Source: Chryseobacterium camelliae
GTDB taxonomy: Bacteria > Bacteroidota > Bacteroidia > Flavobacteriales > Weeksellaceae
DNA: 64,000 nucleotides
Reading direction: 5' to 3'
Assembly: GCF_027920545.1 (NCBI RefSeq)
Contig: NZ_CP115859.1
Span: 2,697,001-2,761,000, forward strand
Part shown: one piece after another, positions 18,336-26,539 of the stretch
How the letters are laid out: each line of letters begins with the position of its first letter
Position numbering within the stretch: position 1 is the stretch's first letter
Notes under the pieces: model-generated
Database searches by the model: none
What the model was told of the DNA's origin: nothing
The model's input: the letters and a program-made list of their open reading frames with translations, nothing else
Position numbers and translations under genes: made by a program

Positions 18336-19559
18336 TTATGCGTCTAATTCTCCCGCAATAATATTCATACTACACATCGTCACGATCGCGTCTGAAATTA
18401 CAGAACCTGTAATCATTTCAGGATAAGCCTGGTAGTATATAAAACATGGTCTTCTGAAGTGTAGTCTGTAAGGACTTCTTCCGCCATCACTCACTAAATA
18501 GAACCCTAATTCTCCGTTTCCACCTTCTACAGCGTGGTAAACTTCACCTTTAGGCACATCCGTTTCTCCCATTACGATTTTGAAATGGTAGATCAATGCT
18601 TCCATTTTCTGATAAACATCTGCCTTTTCAGGAAGATAGAAATCAGGAACATCCGCGTGGAACGGCCCTTCAGGAAGATTTTCGTAGGCTTGCTTGATGA
18701 TTTTTATAGATTCCCAGATTTCCTGCTGACGAACCATGAAACGGTCGTAAGTGTCACCGGAAGTTCCTACCGGAATAATGAAGTCGAAATCTTCGTAAGA
18801 AGAATAAGGCTGTGCAACTCTTACATCATAATCCACACCTGCTGCACGTAAGTTCGGACCTGTGAAACCGTAGCTTAACGCTCTTTCTGCAGAAATTGCT
18901 CCTGCTCCGATGGTTCTGTCCATGAAAATCCTGTTTCTTTCCAATAAAGTACAGAATTCTTTGAATCTTGGCGGGAAAGTTTTAAGGAAATCCTGTAATA
19001 ACTCATGGAACTTTGGAGTGAAATCTCTTTCAAAACCTCCAATTCTTCCCATATTGGTTGTCATTCTCGCACCGCAAATCTGCTCGTACATATCATAAAT
19101 ACGTTCTCTTTCGATGAACATATATGTAAGACCGGTAATTGCTCCGGAGTCCATTCCAGTTACCCCGTTACAGATCAAGTGGTCACCGATTCTTGCCAGT
19201 TCCATTAAAATGACACGCATGTAATCTACACGTTTTGGAACTTTAACCCCGATCAGCTTTTCAACGGTCATATGCCATCCTAAATTATTGATCGGTGCAG
19301 AACAGTAGTTCATACGGTCGGTAAGGGTAGTGATCTGAGAATAGTTTCTTCTTTCAGAAATTTTCTCAAATGCTCTGTGGATGTATCCCACAGTTTGCTC
19401 AGCGTGAAGAATTCTTTCCCCGTCCATCGTTAAGATATTCTGGAAAATCCCGTGCGTTGCAGGGTGAGTGGGTCCTAAATTGAGGGTGTACAACTGACCG
19501 TCAATCTGCTCCTTACTTTCGTATTGGTTTAGTATATTAGATAATGAGTTATCTTTCAT
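18336..19559 (-). CDS. nuoD: NADH-quinone oxidoreductase subunit D
   Basis: NuoD shapes the quinone-binding site with NuoB and NuoH. The 407-residue product has LNLGPTHPATHG near the N-terminus (about residue 26, with the quinone-site His), GYIHRAFEK, and the C-terminal IISDAIVTMCSMNIIAGELDA. It is separate from nuoC, unlike the NuoCD fusion of enterobacteria. Confidence 0.97.
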   Translation of the reverse strand: MKDNSLSNILNQYESKEQIDGQLYTLNLGPTHPATHGIFQNILTMDGERILHAEQTVGYIHRAFEKISERRNYSQITTLTDRMNYCSAPINNLGWHMTVEKLIGVKVPKRVDYMRVILMELARIGDHLICNGVTGMDSGAITGLTYMFIERERIYDMYEQICGARMTTNMGRIGGFERDFTPKFHELLQDFLKTFPPRFKEFCTLLERNRIFMDRTIGAGAISAERALSYGFTGPNLRAAGVDYDVRVAQPYSSYEDFDFIIPVGTSGDTYDRFMVRQQEIWESIKIIKQAYENLPEGPFHADVPDFYLPEKADVYQKMEALIYHFKIVMGETDVPKGEVYHAVEGGNGELGFYLVSDGGRSPYRLHFRRPCFIYYQAYPEMITGSVISDAIVTMCSMNIIAGELDA

Positions 19560-19634
19560 ATTTTAAATGCTTTAGGCGATAGGCTTTAGGCTTTAAGCTT
19601 ATGGCTTACTGCTTACTGCTTATTGCATTATATT

Positions 19635-20129
19635 TTATCTTCCGAACATGCTGTCGTTCTTATCGGTTCTTGTTCCGTCTTCCAAACGATATTCCTTCAA
19701 CATTGGGTGGTATCCGAGATCTTCCATATTTAAAATAGGTCTAAGATCAGGATGTCCTTTAAATTTAATTCCGAAGAAATCAAAAGTTTCTCTTTCCATC
19801 CAGTTGGCTCCTGCATATAATTCTACTAAAGAATCTACTTCGATATTTTCTCTGGACATAAAGATTTTTAGTCGCAATCTGAAATTAGCCATCATATTAT
19901 GCAAATGATAAACAACACCTATTTCTTTCTCCGGATATTCCGGGTAATGGATTCCACAGATATCTGTAAGAAAATTAAACTCTAAAGATGAATCTTTAAG
20001 ATAATGAATGATCTTCTTGATGTCTTCTTTCTTCACCTCAATCGTCAGCATTCCGTACGGCTCCGAGCTTGAGATTACAGACTCCGGAAATTCTCTTGTG
20101 ATTGCTTCTAATACAAATTCGTTTGTCAT
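19635..20129 (-). CDS. nuoC: NADH-quinone oxidoreductase subunit C
   Basis: The 164-residue product is the small 30-kDa-type subunit of the peripheral arm. The signature ERETFDFFGIKFKGHPDLRPIL (about residues 112-133) is clear, followed by HPMLKEYRLED. It starts 5 bp after the nuoB stop. Confidence 0.96.
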   Translation of the reverse strand: MTNEFVLEAITREFPESVISSSEPYGMLTIEVKKEDIKKIIHYLKDSSLEFNFLTDICGIHYPEYPEKEIGVVYHLHNMMANFRLRLKIFMSRENIEVDSLVELYAGANWMERETFDFFGIKFKGHPDLRPILNMEDLGYHPMLKEYRLEDGTRTDKNDSMFGR

Positions 20130-20134
20130 TTCCG

Positions 20135-20695
20135 TTAGTTGCTTATGTTGTAAGAATCTAATAATTTTTGGTATTCAGGCATATCTCTTCTTCTGATGCT
20201 TTCGCTTTCTGCCAAAGCCTGAACCTGCATTACACCTTCGATAATCTGCTCCGGTCTTGGAGGACATCCCGGAACGTATACATCCACAGGGATAATTTTA
20301 TCGATTCCTTGTAATACTGAATACGTATCAAAAATACCACCGCTGGAAGCACAAGCTCCAACTGCTACCACCCATTTCGGCTCTGCCATCTGAGTGTAAA
20401 CTTCTTTTAGGACTGGGCCTAATTTCTTAGATATAGTTCCGCAAACCATCAGCATATCTGCCTGTCTTGGCGAGAAAGAGTTTCTTTCCATACCAAATCT
20501 TGAAGCATCATACGTCGGGTTCAGGGTAGCCATAAACTCGATACCACAACAAGAGGTTGCAAAAGGCAAGGGCCAAAGTGAAAACTTTCTGGCCATCCCG
20601 ATTACACTGCTCAGTTTCGTTGCGAAAAACCCTTCTCCTTCAAATCCTTCCGGAGCAGGTGCATCTGTTCTTATTACTGGTTTGTTATCTGACAT
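20135..20695 (-). CDS. nuoB: NADH-quinone oxidoreductase subunit B (cluster N2)
   Basis: NuoB holds cluster N2, the last electron carrier before quinone. The 186-residue protein has the adjacent cysteines in ATSCCGIEFMA (about residue 48), the third in VGACASSGG (about 115) and the fourth in VPGCPPRPE (about 145). The gap to nuoA (104 bp) consists of AT-rich TAGATTTTA-like repeats. Confidence 0.97.
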   Translation of the reverse strand: MSDNKPVIRTDAPAPEGFEGEGFFATKLSSVIGMARKFSLWPLPFATSCCGIEFMATLNPTYDASRFGMERNSFSPRQADMLMVCGTISKKLGPVLKEVYTQMAEPKWVVAVGACASSGGIFDTYSVLQGIDKIIPVDVYVPGCPPRPEQIIEGVMQVQALAESESIRRRDMPEYQKLLDSYNISN

Positions 20696-20799
20696 TTTAG
20701 TAGATTTTAGATTTTAAATTTTAGATTCTAAATTATTGTTAATGTTAACTTTAATTAAAAATCACCATCTAAAATTTGTAATTTAAAATTTATAATTCC

Positions 20800-21171
20800 T
20801 TATTTATCCCAATCTAATGCGCCACGTTTCCAGACATAGAAAAATGCCATGAAGAAAATCGCTACGAAGGTAAGCACAGCCAGGAATCCTTCCATTCCGA
20901 ATTCTCTGAAGTTAACTGCATATGGATAAAAAAATACGATTTCAATATCGAATAATACGAATAATACCGCTGTCAAAAAGTATTTGATAGAAAACGGCGT
21001 TCTTGCATTTCCTTCTACCGGGACACCACATTCCCAGCTTTGGTTTTTTACAGAATTTCCTTTCTTCTGTTTTGGACCTAAAAAATGCGCTCCAAGCAAT
21101 GAAACGGCTACGAATGCTACCGCAACACCTGCTTGTATAAGGATTGGAATATAACTTTCAGGTAAATTCAT
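20800..21171 (-). CDS. nuoA: NADH-quinone oxidoreductase subunit A
   Basis: First gene of the complex I operon. The 123-residue protein has three membrane helices and the conserved stretch SWECGVPVEGNARTPFSIKY followed by LFDIEIVFFYPYA, whose acidic residues lie near the quinone channel. A good promoter -7 box lies 24 bases upstream. Confidence 0.96.
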   Translation of the reverse strand: MNLPESYIPILIQAGVAVAFVAVSLLGAHFLGPKQKKGNSVKNQSWECGVPVEGNARTPFSIKYFLTAVLFVLFDIEIVFFYPYAVNFREFGMEGFLAVLTFVAIFFMAFFYVWKRGALDWDK

Positions 21172-21194
21172 TTTTACATTATTATCTCAATTTG

Positions 21195-21202
21195 CAAATT
21201 TA
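21195..21202 (-). promoter_or_regulatory. Probable promoter -7 box of the nuo operon
   Basis: On the minus strand the sequence reads TAAATTTG, an exact match to the Bacteroidota TAnnTTTG box. It lies 24 bases before the nuoA start. No clear TTTG -33 box is seen at the expected distance (a TTTC is near), so strength is uncertain. Confidence 0.55.
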
Positions 21203-21292
21203 GCGAATAAACAAGAAAGCATGAAATTTATCACCTTTAAAATAGAATGAAAATAGGAAAAATCGGTAATTTAGAATCAATAAAAATAGTGT

Positions 21293-21469
21293 TTATTTTT
21301 TCATTTTTTTAAGAAGAGAAAATGCCATGAATGAGATGTAACCAAATAAAATACTTGCATAGATTATGTTAACTACAGTGTTAGTTCTGTCATCATTTAT
21401 CTTGAAAAAGAAATTATAAACAATAAATCCTGCGATTAAAATGGCAAAAACGATAAGATGTGGTTTCAT
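21293..21469 (-). CDS. Small membrane protein, 58 residues
   Basis: A short ATG-to-TAA frame (MKPHLIVFAILIAGF ... MAFSLLKKMKK) encodes 58 residues. It has two hydrophobic helices (about 4-20 and 35-50) separated by a charged FKINDDRTN loop, with a Lys-rich end. This two-helix hairpin topology with positive ends looks like a real small protein rather than chance. It lies between the GNAT gene and nuoA on the same strand. Function unknown. Confidence 0.55.
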   Translation of the reverse strand: MKPHLIVFAILIAGFIVYNFFFKINDDRTNTVVNIIYASILFGYISFMAFSLLKKMKK

Positions 21470-21548
21470 TACAAAAAGGGTAGGGTTTGTGGATTTTAGT
21501 TTATAAAAAAATAAGTTAGGTAAGTACTTAAAAAATGCTCATTACCAA

Positions 21549-22682
21549 TTACTCATTACTCATATTCAGGGAATAGGTTCTTCTTCTTTTATGATTTACG
21601 GGGTTGTAATCCTGCCATAGCAGCTGGATGCTCTTATTTTCCTCCAATTCCGGATTGGTTTCCAGGTATTTTACTCCTTTTTTATTGAAAACATCCCAGA
21701 TCTCTTTAAAAATAATTGAAGTCACACCACGTCTCTGGTAATCAGGGTGAATTCCGATCAAATAAAAATTAGCTCTGTCGTTTTTCTTTCCGGCTCTAAG
21801 GAAATGCCACCATCCGAAAGGCCATAATTTTCCTTTCGATTTCTGTAATGCTTTAGAATAAGAAGGCATGGTGATGGCAAACGAAATCAGATGGTTGTTT
21901 TCATCTACGATACAAATAATAAAATCCTTATCAAGAAGGGGGAAGTATTTCTCTTTATACGTTTTTCTTTGCTCATCGGAAATTGGGGTGTAGGTTGAAA
22001 GGTGCTTGTAAGTTTCATCCAAAAGATCAAACATGGCATCAGCATAAGGTAAAATTTCTTCCTTCGTCTTAAATCTTAAAACTTTTAGATGATACTTTTG
22101 GGAAATCAGTTCGTTGAATTTGTAGATTTTTTCAGGTAAAGTATCGGGGAACATGATTTCAAATTCTACCCATTCTTTTTCTTTTACCAAACCTAATTTT
22201 TCAAGATGCTTCGGATAATACTCACTGTTATAAATTCCGATCATGGTTGCCAATTTGTCATAACCTAATGTCAGCATTCCGGCTTTGTCCAGATTGGTGA
22301 AACCCATTGGACCTTCAATACGGTCGATGTTTTTTTCTTTTGCAAAATCTATCGCAGTTTGAATTAATGCCTGTGAAACTTCCTCATCGTCTACAAAATC
22401 GATCCATCCGAAACGTACTTTCCTGATTCCTAATTCTTTTTCCTCTTTATGGTTGATTATCAGGGCTATTCTTCCGACAAGAGCATTGTTTTTATAGGCT
22501 AAAAACTGTTTAGCTTCAGAATATTGAAGAGCAGGATTTTGCTTGGGATTCCAAATGTTAATTTCATCATTGATGAATGCGGGAACATAGTAAGGATTGT
22601 TTTTATATAAATCCATTGGAAATCGAACAAATTTCTTTGATTGATCCGGAGTTTTTACTTCAATAATGGAAACTTTCGACAT
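21549..22682 (-). CDS. GNAT-family N-acetyltransferase-like protein
   Basis: The 377-residue cytoplasmic protein carries a C-terminal GNAT fold with FYLIGIHPDYQRRGVTSIIFKEIWDVF (about residues 307-332), which includes the acetyl-CoA pyrophosphate loop Q-R-R-G-V. The N-terminal half (VRFPMDLYKNNPYYVP) is a conserved extension common in Bacteroidota proteins of this length. The substrate is not known. It starts 106 bp from, and divergent to, the YugP-type peptidase gene. Confidence 0.8.
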   Translation of the reverse strand: MSKVSIIEVKTPDQSKKFVRFPMDLYKNNPYYVPAFINDEINIWNPKQNPALQYSEAKQFLAYKNNALVGRIALIINHKEEKELGIRKVRFGWIDFVDDEEVSQALIQTAIDFAKEKNIDRIEGPMGFTNLDKAGMLTLGYDKLATMIGIYNSEYYPKHLEKLGLVKEKEWVEFEIMFPDTLPEKIYKFNELISQKYHLKVLRFKTKEEILPYADAMFDLLDETYKHLSTYTPISDEQRKTYKEKYFPLLDKDFIICIVDENNHLISFAITMPSYSKALQKSKGKLWPFGWWHFLRAGKKNDRANFYLIGIHPDYQRRGVTSIIFKEIWDVFNKKGVKYLETNPELEENKSIQLLWQDYNPVNHKRRRTYSLNMSNE

Positions 22683-22733
22683 AATAAATGACGCTGATTA
22701 GACAGACAAATATAATTAATAAAATGCAATACT

Positions 22734-22750
22734 TTGGCACAGTTTTTACA
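22734..22750 (+). promoter_or_regulatory. Possible sigma-54-like promoter before the YugP gene
   Basis: TTGGCACAGTTTTTACA resembles the -24/-12 sigma-54 element (TTGGCAC-N5-TTGCA) with one mismatch in the normally conserved GC of the -12 box. It lies 38 bases before the start of the peptidase gene. The mismatch makes this tentative. Confidence 0.3.
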
Positions 22751-22788
22751 TCAAAATAATAAAAAAAACACAATAAAAATCCAATAAA

Positions 22789-23499
22789 ATGTTAGATTAT
22801 TATATTATTATAGGGGTATCCATGCTGGTAAGTTGGTGGGTATCATCCAGGTTGAAATCAAAATTCGCCTATTATTCCAATGTGCATCTCAGAAACGGGC
22901 TCTCAGGAAAGGAAGTGGCAGAGAAAATGCTAAGAGATAACGGGATTACGGATGTTCAGGTAATTTCAGTTCCGGGGCAATTAACAGACCATTACAACCC
23001 GGAAAATAAAACGGTAAATCTTTCTGAGGCTGTTTATATGCAGAGAAATGCAGCAGCGGCGGCAGTTGCGGCACATGAATGCGGTCATGCCGTTCAACAT
23101 GCCAAAGGATATTCTATGCTTCAGCTGCGTTCAAAATTAGTTCCTGTGGTTAATATCAGTTCTAATTTGATGCAGTTTGTTCTTATTGTGGGGCTTGGTA
23201 TTATGGTGGCTACAAGAAGTATTGATAACCCGAACGGCAATACACTGGTTTTAGCAATAGGAGTGATCATGTTTGCATTTACAACATTATTTGCATTTGT
23301 GACACTTCCTGTGGAATATGATGCAAGTAACAGAGCGATGAAATGGTTGAAAGATACCGGAACGGTGACTTCCGAAGAATATGTCGGAGTTCAGGATAGT
23401 TTAAAATGGGCAGCGAGAACGTATGTTGTTGCCGCTATCGGTTCGTTGGCTCAGCTTCTTTATTGGGCGTCTTTGCTTATGGGCGGAAGAAGAGATTAA
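22789..23499 (+). CDS. YugP-type membrane zinc metallopeptidase
   Basis: The 236-residue protein has an N-terminal membrane helix (MLDYYIIIGVSMLVSWWVSS) and the zinc motif HECGH within AAAVAAHECGHAVQH (about residues 95-105). Two further membrane helices follow at about 125-180, then NRAMKWLKDTG and a last hydrophobic segment. This is the layout of the YugP / Zn_peptidase_2 family of integral-membrane peptidases, whose substrates are mostly unknown. It stands alone, divergent from the GNAT gene, and has its own terminator. Confidence 0.9.
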   Translation: MLDYYIIIGVSMLVSWWVSSRLKSKFAYYSNVHLRNGLSGKEVAEKMLRDNGITDVQVISVPGQLTDHYNPENKTVNLSEAVYMQRNAAAAAVAAHECGHAVQHAKGYSMLQLRSKLVPVVNISSNLMQFVLIVGLGIMVATRSIDNPNGNTLVLAIGVIMFAFTTLFAFVTLPVEYDASNRAMKWLKDTGTVTSEEYVGVQDSLKWAARTYVVAAIGSLAQLLYWASLLMGGRRD

Positions 23500-23526
23500 A
23501 CTTGATATCAGATTAATTTAATAAAT

Positions 23527-23560
23527 ACACCTCGGAAACTTTCTGAGGTGTTGTTTTTTT
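23527..23560 (+). terminator. Terminator after the YugP gene
   Basis: ACACCTCGGAAA pairs with TTTCTGAGGTGT (one G-T pair) around a two-base CT turn and is followed by a T-rich tract. It is 27 bases after the peptidase stop codon. Confidence 0.85.
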
Positions 23561-23623
23561 ATTAAAATGTTTTCATCTCAATTCTATTTAATATTTTTGA
23601 TAAAACATAATCGGAAACCCTAA

Positions 23624-24739
23624 ATGCTTACAAGAGATATATCAGAAAAACAAATCAGCTATTTAATAAAGGTGATTGCTTTTTTCTGGCTTATCACAAA
23701 AACCTGGAGCTATAAAACATGGGTTGCAGAAAGGGCTTATCCGGTGATTCCTCCGGCTGATATTTTAAAAAATATTCCTGATTTTTTGCATCATTTTTTA
23801 TTGGGTTTTTCTCTTGTGTTATTGCTGGTAATACTATGTCTTAAAATCAATCGATGGCTGCTGATTGTCTTATTGATATCTGAAATCATAAGTTGTTCAT
23901 TGGATGTTGTAAGATGGCAGCCTTGGGAATATATGTATTTGTGCTTTTTGTTGTTGATTATTGTTAATTTTTATAAGCCTAAAAATATCTTGTTATTAAG
24001 CCATCTGTTTTTAGTGTCTATTTACCTTTTCAGTGGCTTGCACAAAATGAACCGTGATTTTCTTTCTTCCGTATGGTTGAATATGGTATTGGTAGATTTT
24101 TTAGGACTTACAATGGAGTTTGTATTAAAGTATAAACTGTTTTTTGCGGGCTTACTAGTTCCTATTGTTGAAGTTACTTTATCAGTACTGCTTCTCGTTT
24201 CAAGATCAAAAAAGAAAATCAGCTATCTGTTGATCTTCATGCATTTGAGTGTTTTGGTTTTAATCGGACCATTCGGTTTGAAATACAATTCTGTGATCTG
24301 GCCATGGAATTTGGCGATGATATGCATTTTGATTATTGTGTACTCAAAACCATTTGAATCGGTCAGTAAAAATAATATCATTCTTAATTTGCCTTGGCTT
24401 GCTCTTTGGTTTGTAATGCCTGTTTTTAGCTTTTTCGGAAGTTGGTACCAGTATTTTTCCTTCAATTTATATTCCGGAAAGGGGAATCAGATGTACATCT
24501 GTATTTCGGAGAATGCAAAAGAGCTGAAGCCTTATTTTGAACCTCAAAATAATACTCTTTGTAAAGGAAAGAAATGCATCAATTTGCAAAACTGGGCATT
24601 GGAGGAAATAAAATCGGTTCCAATCCCTGAACCTGAAACTTACACAAAAATTGGAGTTTATCTGAAGAAGAAATATGCTAAGGAACAGGTAAAAGTTATT
24701 CTCTACAATCCTGAAACACATAAAAGTGTTAAATTGTAG
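23624..24739 (+). CDS. Multi-pass membrane protein of unknown function (HTTM-like)
   Basis: The 371-residue product has about eight hydrophobic segments between residues 15 and 285 and a soluble C-terminal domain of about 85 residues with four Cys (MYICIS, NTLCKGKKCIN). Segments such as IYLFSGLHKMNRDF recall HTTM/DoxX-type membrane proteins, but I see no diagnostic motif. It is monocistronic and convergent with the YigZ gene (10 bp between the stop codons). Confidence 0.7.
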   Translation: MLTRDISEKQISYLIKVIAFFWLITKTWSYKTWVAERAYPVIPPADILKNIPDFLHHFLLGFSLVLLLVILCLKINRWLLIVLLISEIISCSLDVVRWQPWEYMYLCFLLLIIVNFYKPKNILLLSHLFLVSIYLFSGLHKMNRDFLSSVWLNMVLVDFLGLTMEFVLKYKLFFAGLLVPIVEVTLSVLLLVSRSKKKISYLLIFMHLSVLVLIGPFGLKYNSVIWPWNLAMICILIIVYSKPFESVSKNNIILNLPWLALWFVMPVFSFFGSWYQYFSFNLYSGKGNQMYICISENAKELKPYFEPQNNTLCKGKKCINLQNWALEEIKSVPIPEPETYTKIGVYLKKKYAKEQVKVILYNPETHKSVKL

Positions 24740-24749
24740 CTTTCTGAGC

Positions 24750-25349
24750 TTATAATGTATACTCTACAAACTGTAAGTTGCTTAAAGCGTTTACAATTTC
24801 ATCCTTATGTTTCAATTTTATCTTGGCGACAATGGATGCTTTTTCCTGTGAATCGAAGTTGATAATTCTCGCGTCAAATTTTGACAATAAGGTGAAAATG
24901 ATATTCTGCTGATTAAAGTTAAATTGAATTTCAATATCTATTTCCAATTCTTTGGTGATGATATTCGCTTCTTCCAATGTGATTTTTGCAGATTCCTTGT
25001 ATGCTTTTACCAGGCCGGAAACCCCGAGTTTTGTTCCGCCGTAATACCGGACTGAAATAATCAGAACGTTGGTGATTTCATTTGCTAAAAGCTGATTGTA
25101 AATTGGCAGACCCGCACTTCCTGAAGGTTCTCCATCGTCGTTTGCACGATAATTTTCACCATTCAAACCCATTCGGAAAGCATAGCAATGATGTGTTGCT
25201 TTCGGATGTTCCGCTCTTATTTTTTCCAAAGCGTTCTTCAGTTCTGCTTCATTATCTACAGGAAAGGCAAAGCCGATGAATTTGCTTCCTTTTTCCTTTA
25301 ATAAAGTGTTTTCGATGGGTCTTTCGATGGTTTTATATTCGAATTGCAT
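24750..25349 (-). CDS. YigZ/IMPACT family protein
   Basis: The 199-residue protein shows the family signature DDGEPSGSAGLPIYN followed by VRYYGGTKLGVSGLVKAY (about residues 75-120). The C-terminal ferredoxin-like domain (about 135-199) is also present. Members are linked with translation control and peptide metabolism (IMPACT in eukaryotes, YigZ in E. coli), but the exact reaction is unknown. Length is normal. Confidence 0.9.
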   Translation of the reverse strand: MQFEYKTIERPIENTLLKEKGSKFIGFAFPVDNEAELKNALEKIRAEHPKATHHCYAFRMGLNGENYRANDDGEPSGSAGLPIYNQLLANEITNVLIISVRYYGGTKLGVSGLVKAYKESAKITLEEANIITKELEIDIEIQFNFNQQNIIFTLLSKFDARIINFDSQEKASIVAKIKLKHKDEIVNALSNLQFVEYTL

Positions 25350-25415
25350 TTTATTATAAAGCTTTGTGTTGGGGCGCTTCGGTTTGGTTCGCTAATTCAG
25401 ACTCTTGCTATTCAC

Positions 25416-25445
25416 TGTCATGCTGAGCGGGTCGAAGCATCTTTT
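25416..25445. repeat. Dispersed intergenic repeat fragment (TGTCATGCTGAGCGG type)
   Basis: A short element reading TGTCATGCTGAGCGG followed by GTCGAAGCATCTTTT lies between the ribD and YigZ genes. Elements of the form TGTCAT-CTGAGCG-GTCGAAG-ATCT are common in intergenic regions of Bacteroidota. This is the only copy I noticed in the window, so the repeat call rests on general knowledge. Confidence 0.5.
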
Positions 25446-25457
25446 TACTACTGGATA

Positions 25458-26480
25458 TTACTTATTATGGTAAAATTCAACAATATTATCCCTGAAATTT
25501 TCGATTTTACCAGGTTTAAAATTAAAATCAGGAGCCGGAGTTCCATTTTCCAGTTTTAGATTTTCATTTTTAATGATAATGGCTTCATCCCATAGATTAG
25601 TATTGATGAACTGTTGTAAAGTAAACCTTCCGCCTTCAATAATCACAGATTGAATCTGTTCTTGGTATAAAGCATTCATTAGGTCGGGTAGGAAATTTTC
25701 TTTTTCAATTCTAATGAAATGAATATTTTCTTTGCTTTCCTCTTTTGTGAAATTGAAAACTAAAGTTTTAGCTTCGGTGTTATAAATGCTGAAACTTTGA
25801 GGGACTTTCAAGTCAAAATCAATTAAGATCCTGACAGGATTTGTACCTTCTACATTTCTTACGGTTAAGCTCGGATTGTCATTCAAAGCGGTTTGGGTTC
25901 CCACCAAAATAGCGTGTTCGTCTGCTCTTAATTGATGGGCAAATTGATTCACCAAAACATTAGAAATAGAGGTAGGCTTGAAATCTTTATCCAAAAATCC
26001 GTCACCGGATTCTGCCCATTTCAGAATGATATAAGGTCTTTTCTTTTCGTGGTAGGTGAAAAATCTTTTATTTAGCTCGATGCATTCTTTCTCCAGAATC
26101 CCGGAAACAGCTTCAATCCCTGCATCCTGAATGATTTTTTTCCCCTTTCCGTTTACTTTGTCATGAGAATCCATCGCACCGATGACCACCTTTTTGAATC
26201 CTAATTCTTTAATTTTCAAAGCGCAGGGTGGTGTTTTTCCGTAATGGGCACAAGGCTCCAATGAAACGTAAATGGTAGATTCGGGGATCAGGCTTTTGTC
26301 TTTTACGGAATTGATGGCATTAATTTCTGCATGAGGTTCTCCTGCTTTATGATGATAGCCTTCACCGATTATTTTTCCATTGTGAACAATTACGCTTCCT
26401 ACCAAAGGATTAGGATAGGTGTTTCCGATAGCTTTTTGAGCCAGTTCGATGCATCTTTTAATGTAAAATTCGTCTTGCAT
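25458..26480 (-). CDS. ribD: Bifunctional riboflavin deaminase/reductase
   Basis: RibD performs deamination and then side-chain reduction of the pyrimidine intermediate in riboflavin synthesis. The 340-residue protein has the zinc deaminase motif PHAEINA (about residue 49) with PCAHYGKTPPC (about 73-83). The reductase domain follows, with ILKWAESGDGF, LVGTQTALNDNPSLTVR and a VIIEGG stretch (about 285). Length is slightly short of the usual 360-370 but all motifs are present. Confidence 0.95.
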   Translation of the reverse strand: MQDEFYIKRCIELAQKAIGNTYPNPLVGSVIVHNGKIIGEGYHHKAGEPHAEINAINSVKDKSLIPESTIYVSLEPCAHYGKTPPCALKIKELGFKKVVIGAMDSHDKVNGKGKKIIQDAGIEAVSGILEKECIELNKRFFTYHEKKRPYIILKWAESGDGFLDKDFKPTSISNVLVNQFAHQLRADEHAILVGTQTALNDNPSLTVRNVEGTNPVRILIDFDLKVPQSFSIYNTEAKTLVFNFTKEESKENIHFIRIEKENFLPDLMNALYQEQIQSVIIEGGRFTLQQFINTNLWDEAIIIKNENLKLENGTPAPDFNFKPGKIENFRDNIVEFYHNK

Positions 26481-26539
26481 AGGAAAGAAAAAAGCGAAGA
26501 CAAAATGATTGGCTCCGCTTTTTAGATTTTTTAATAAAT

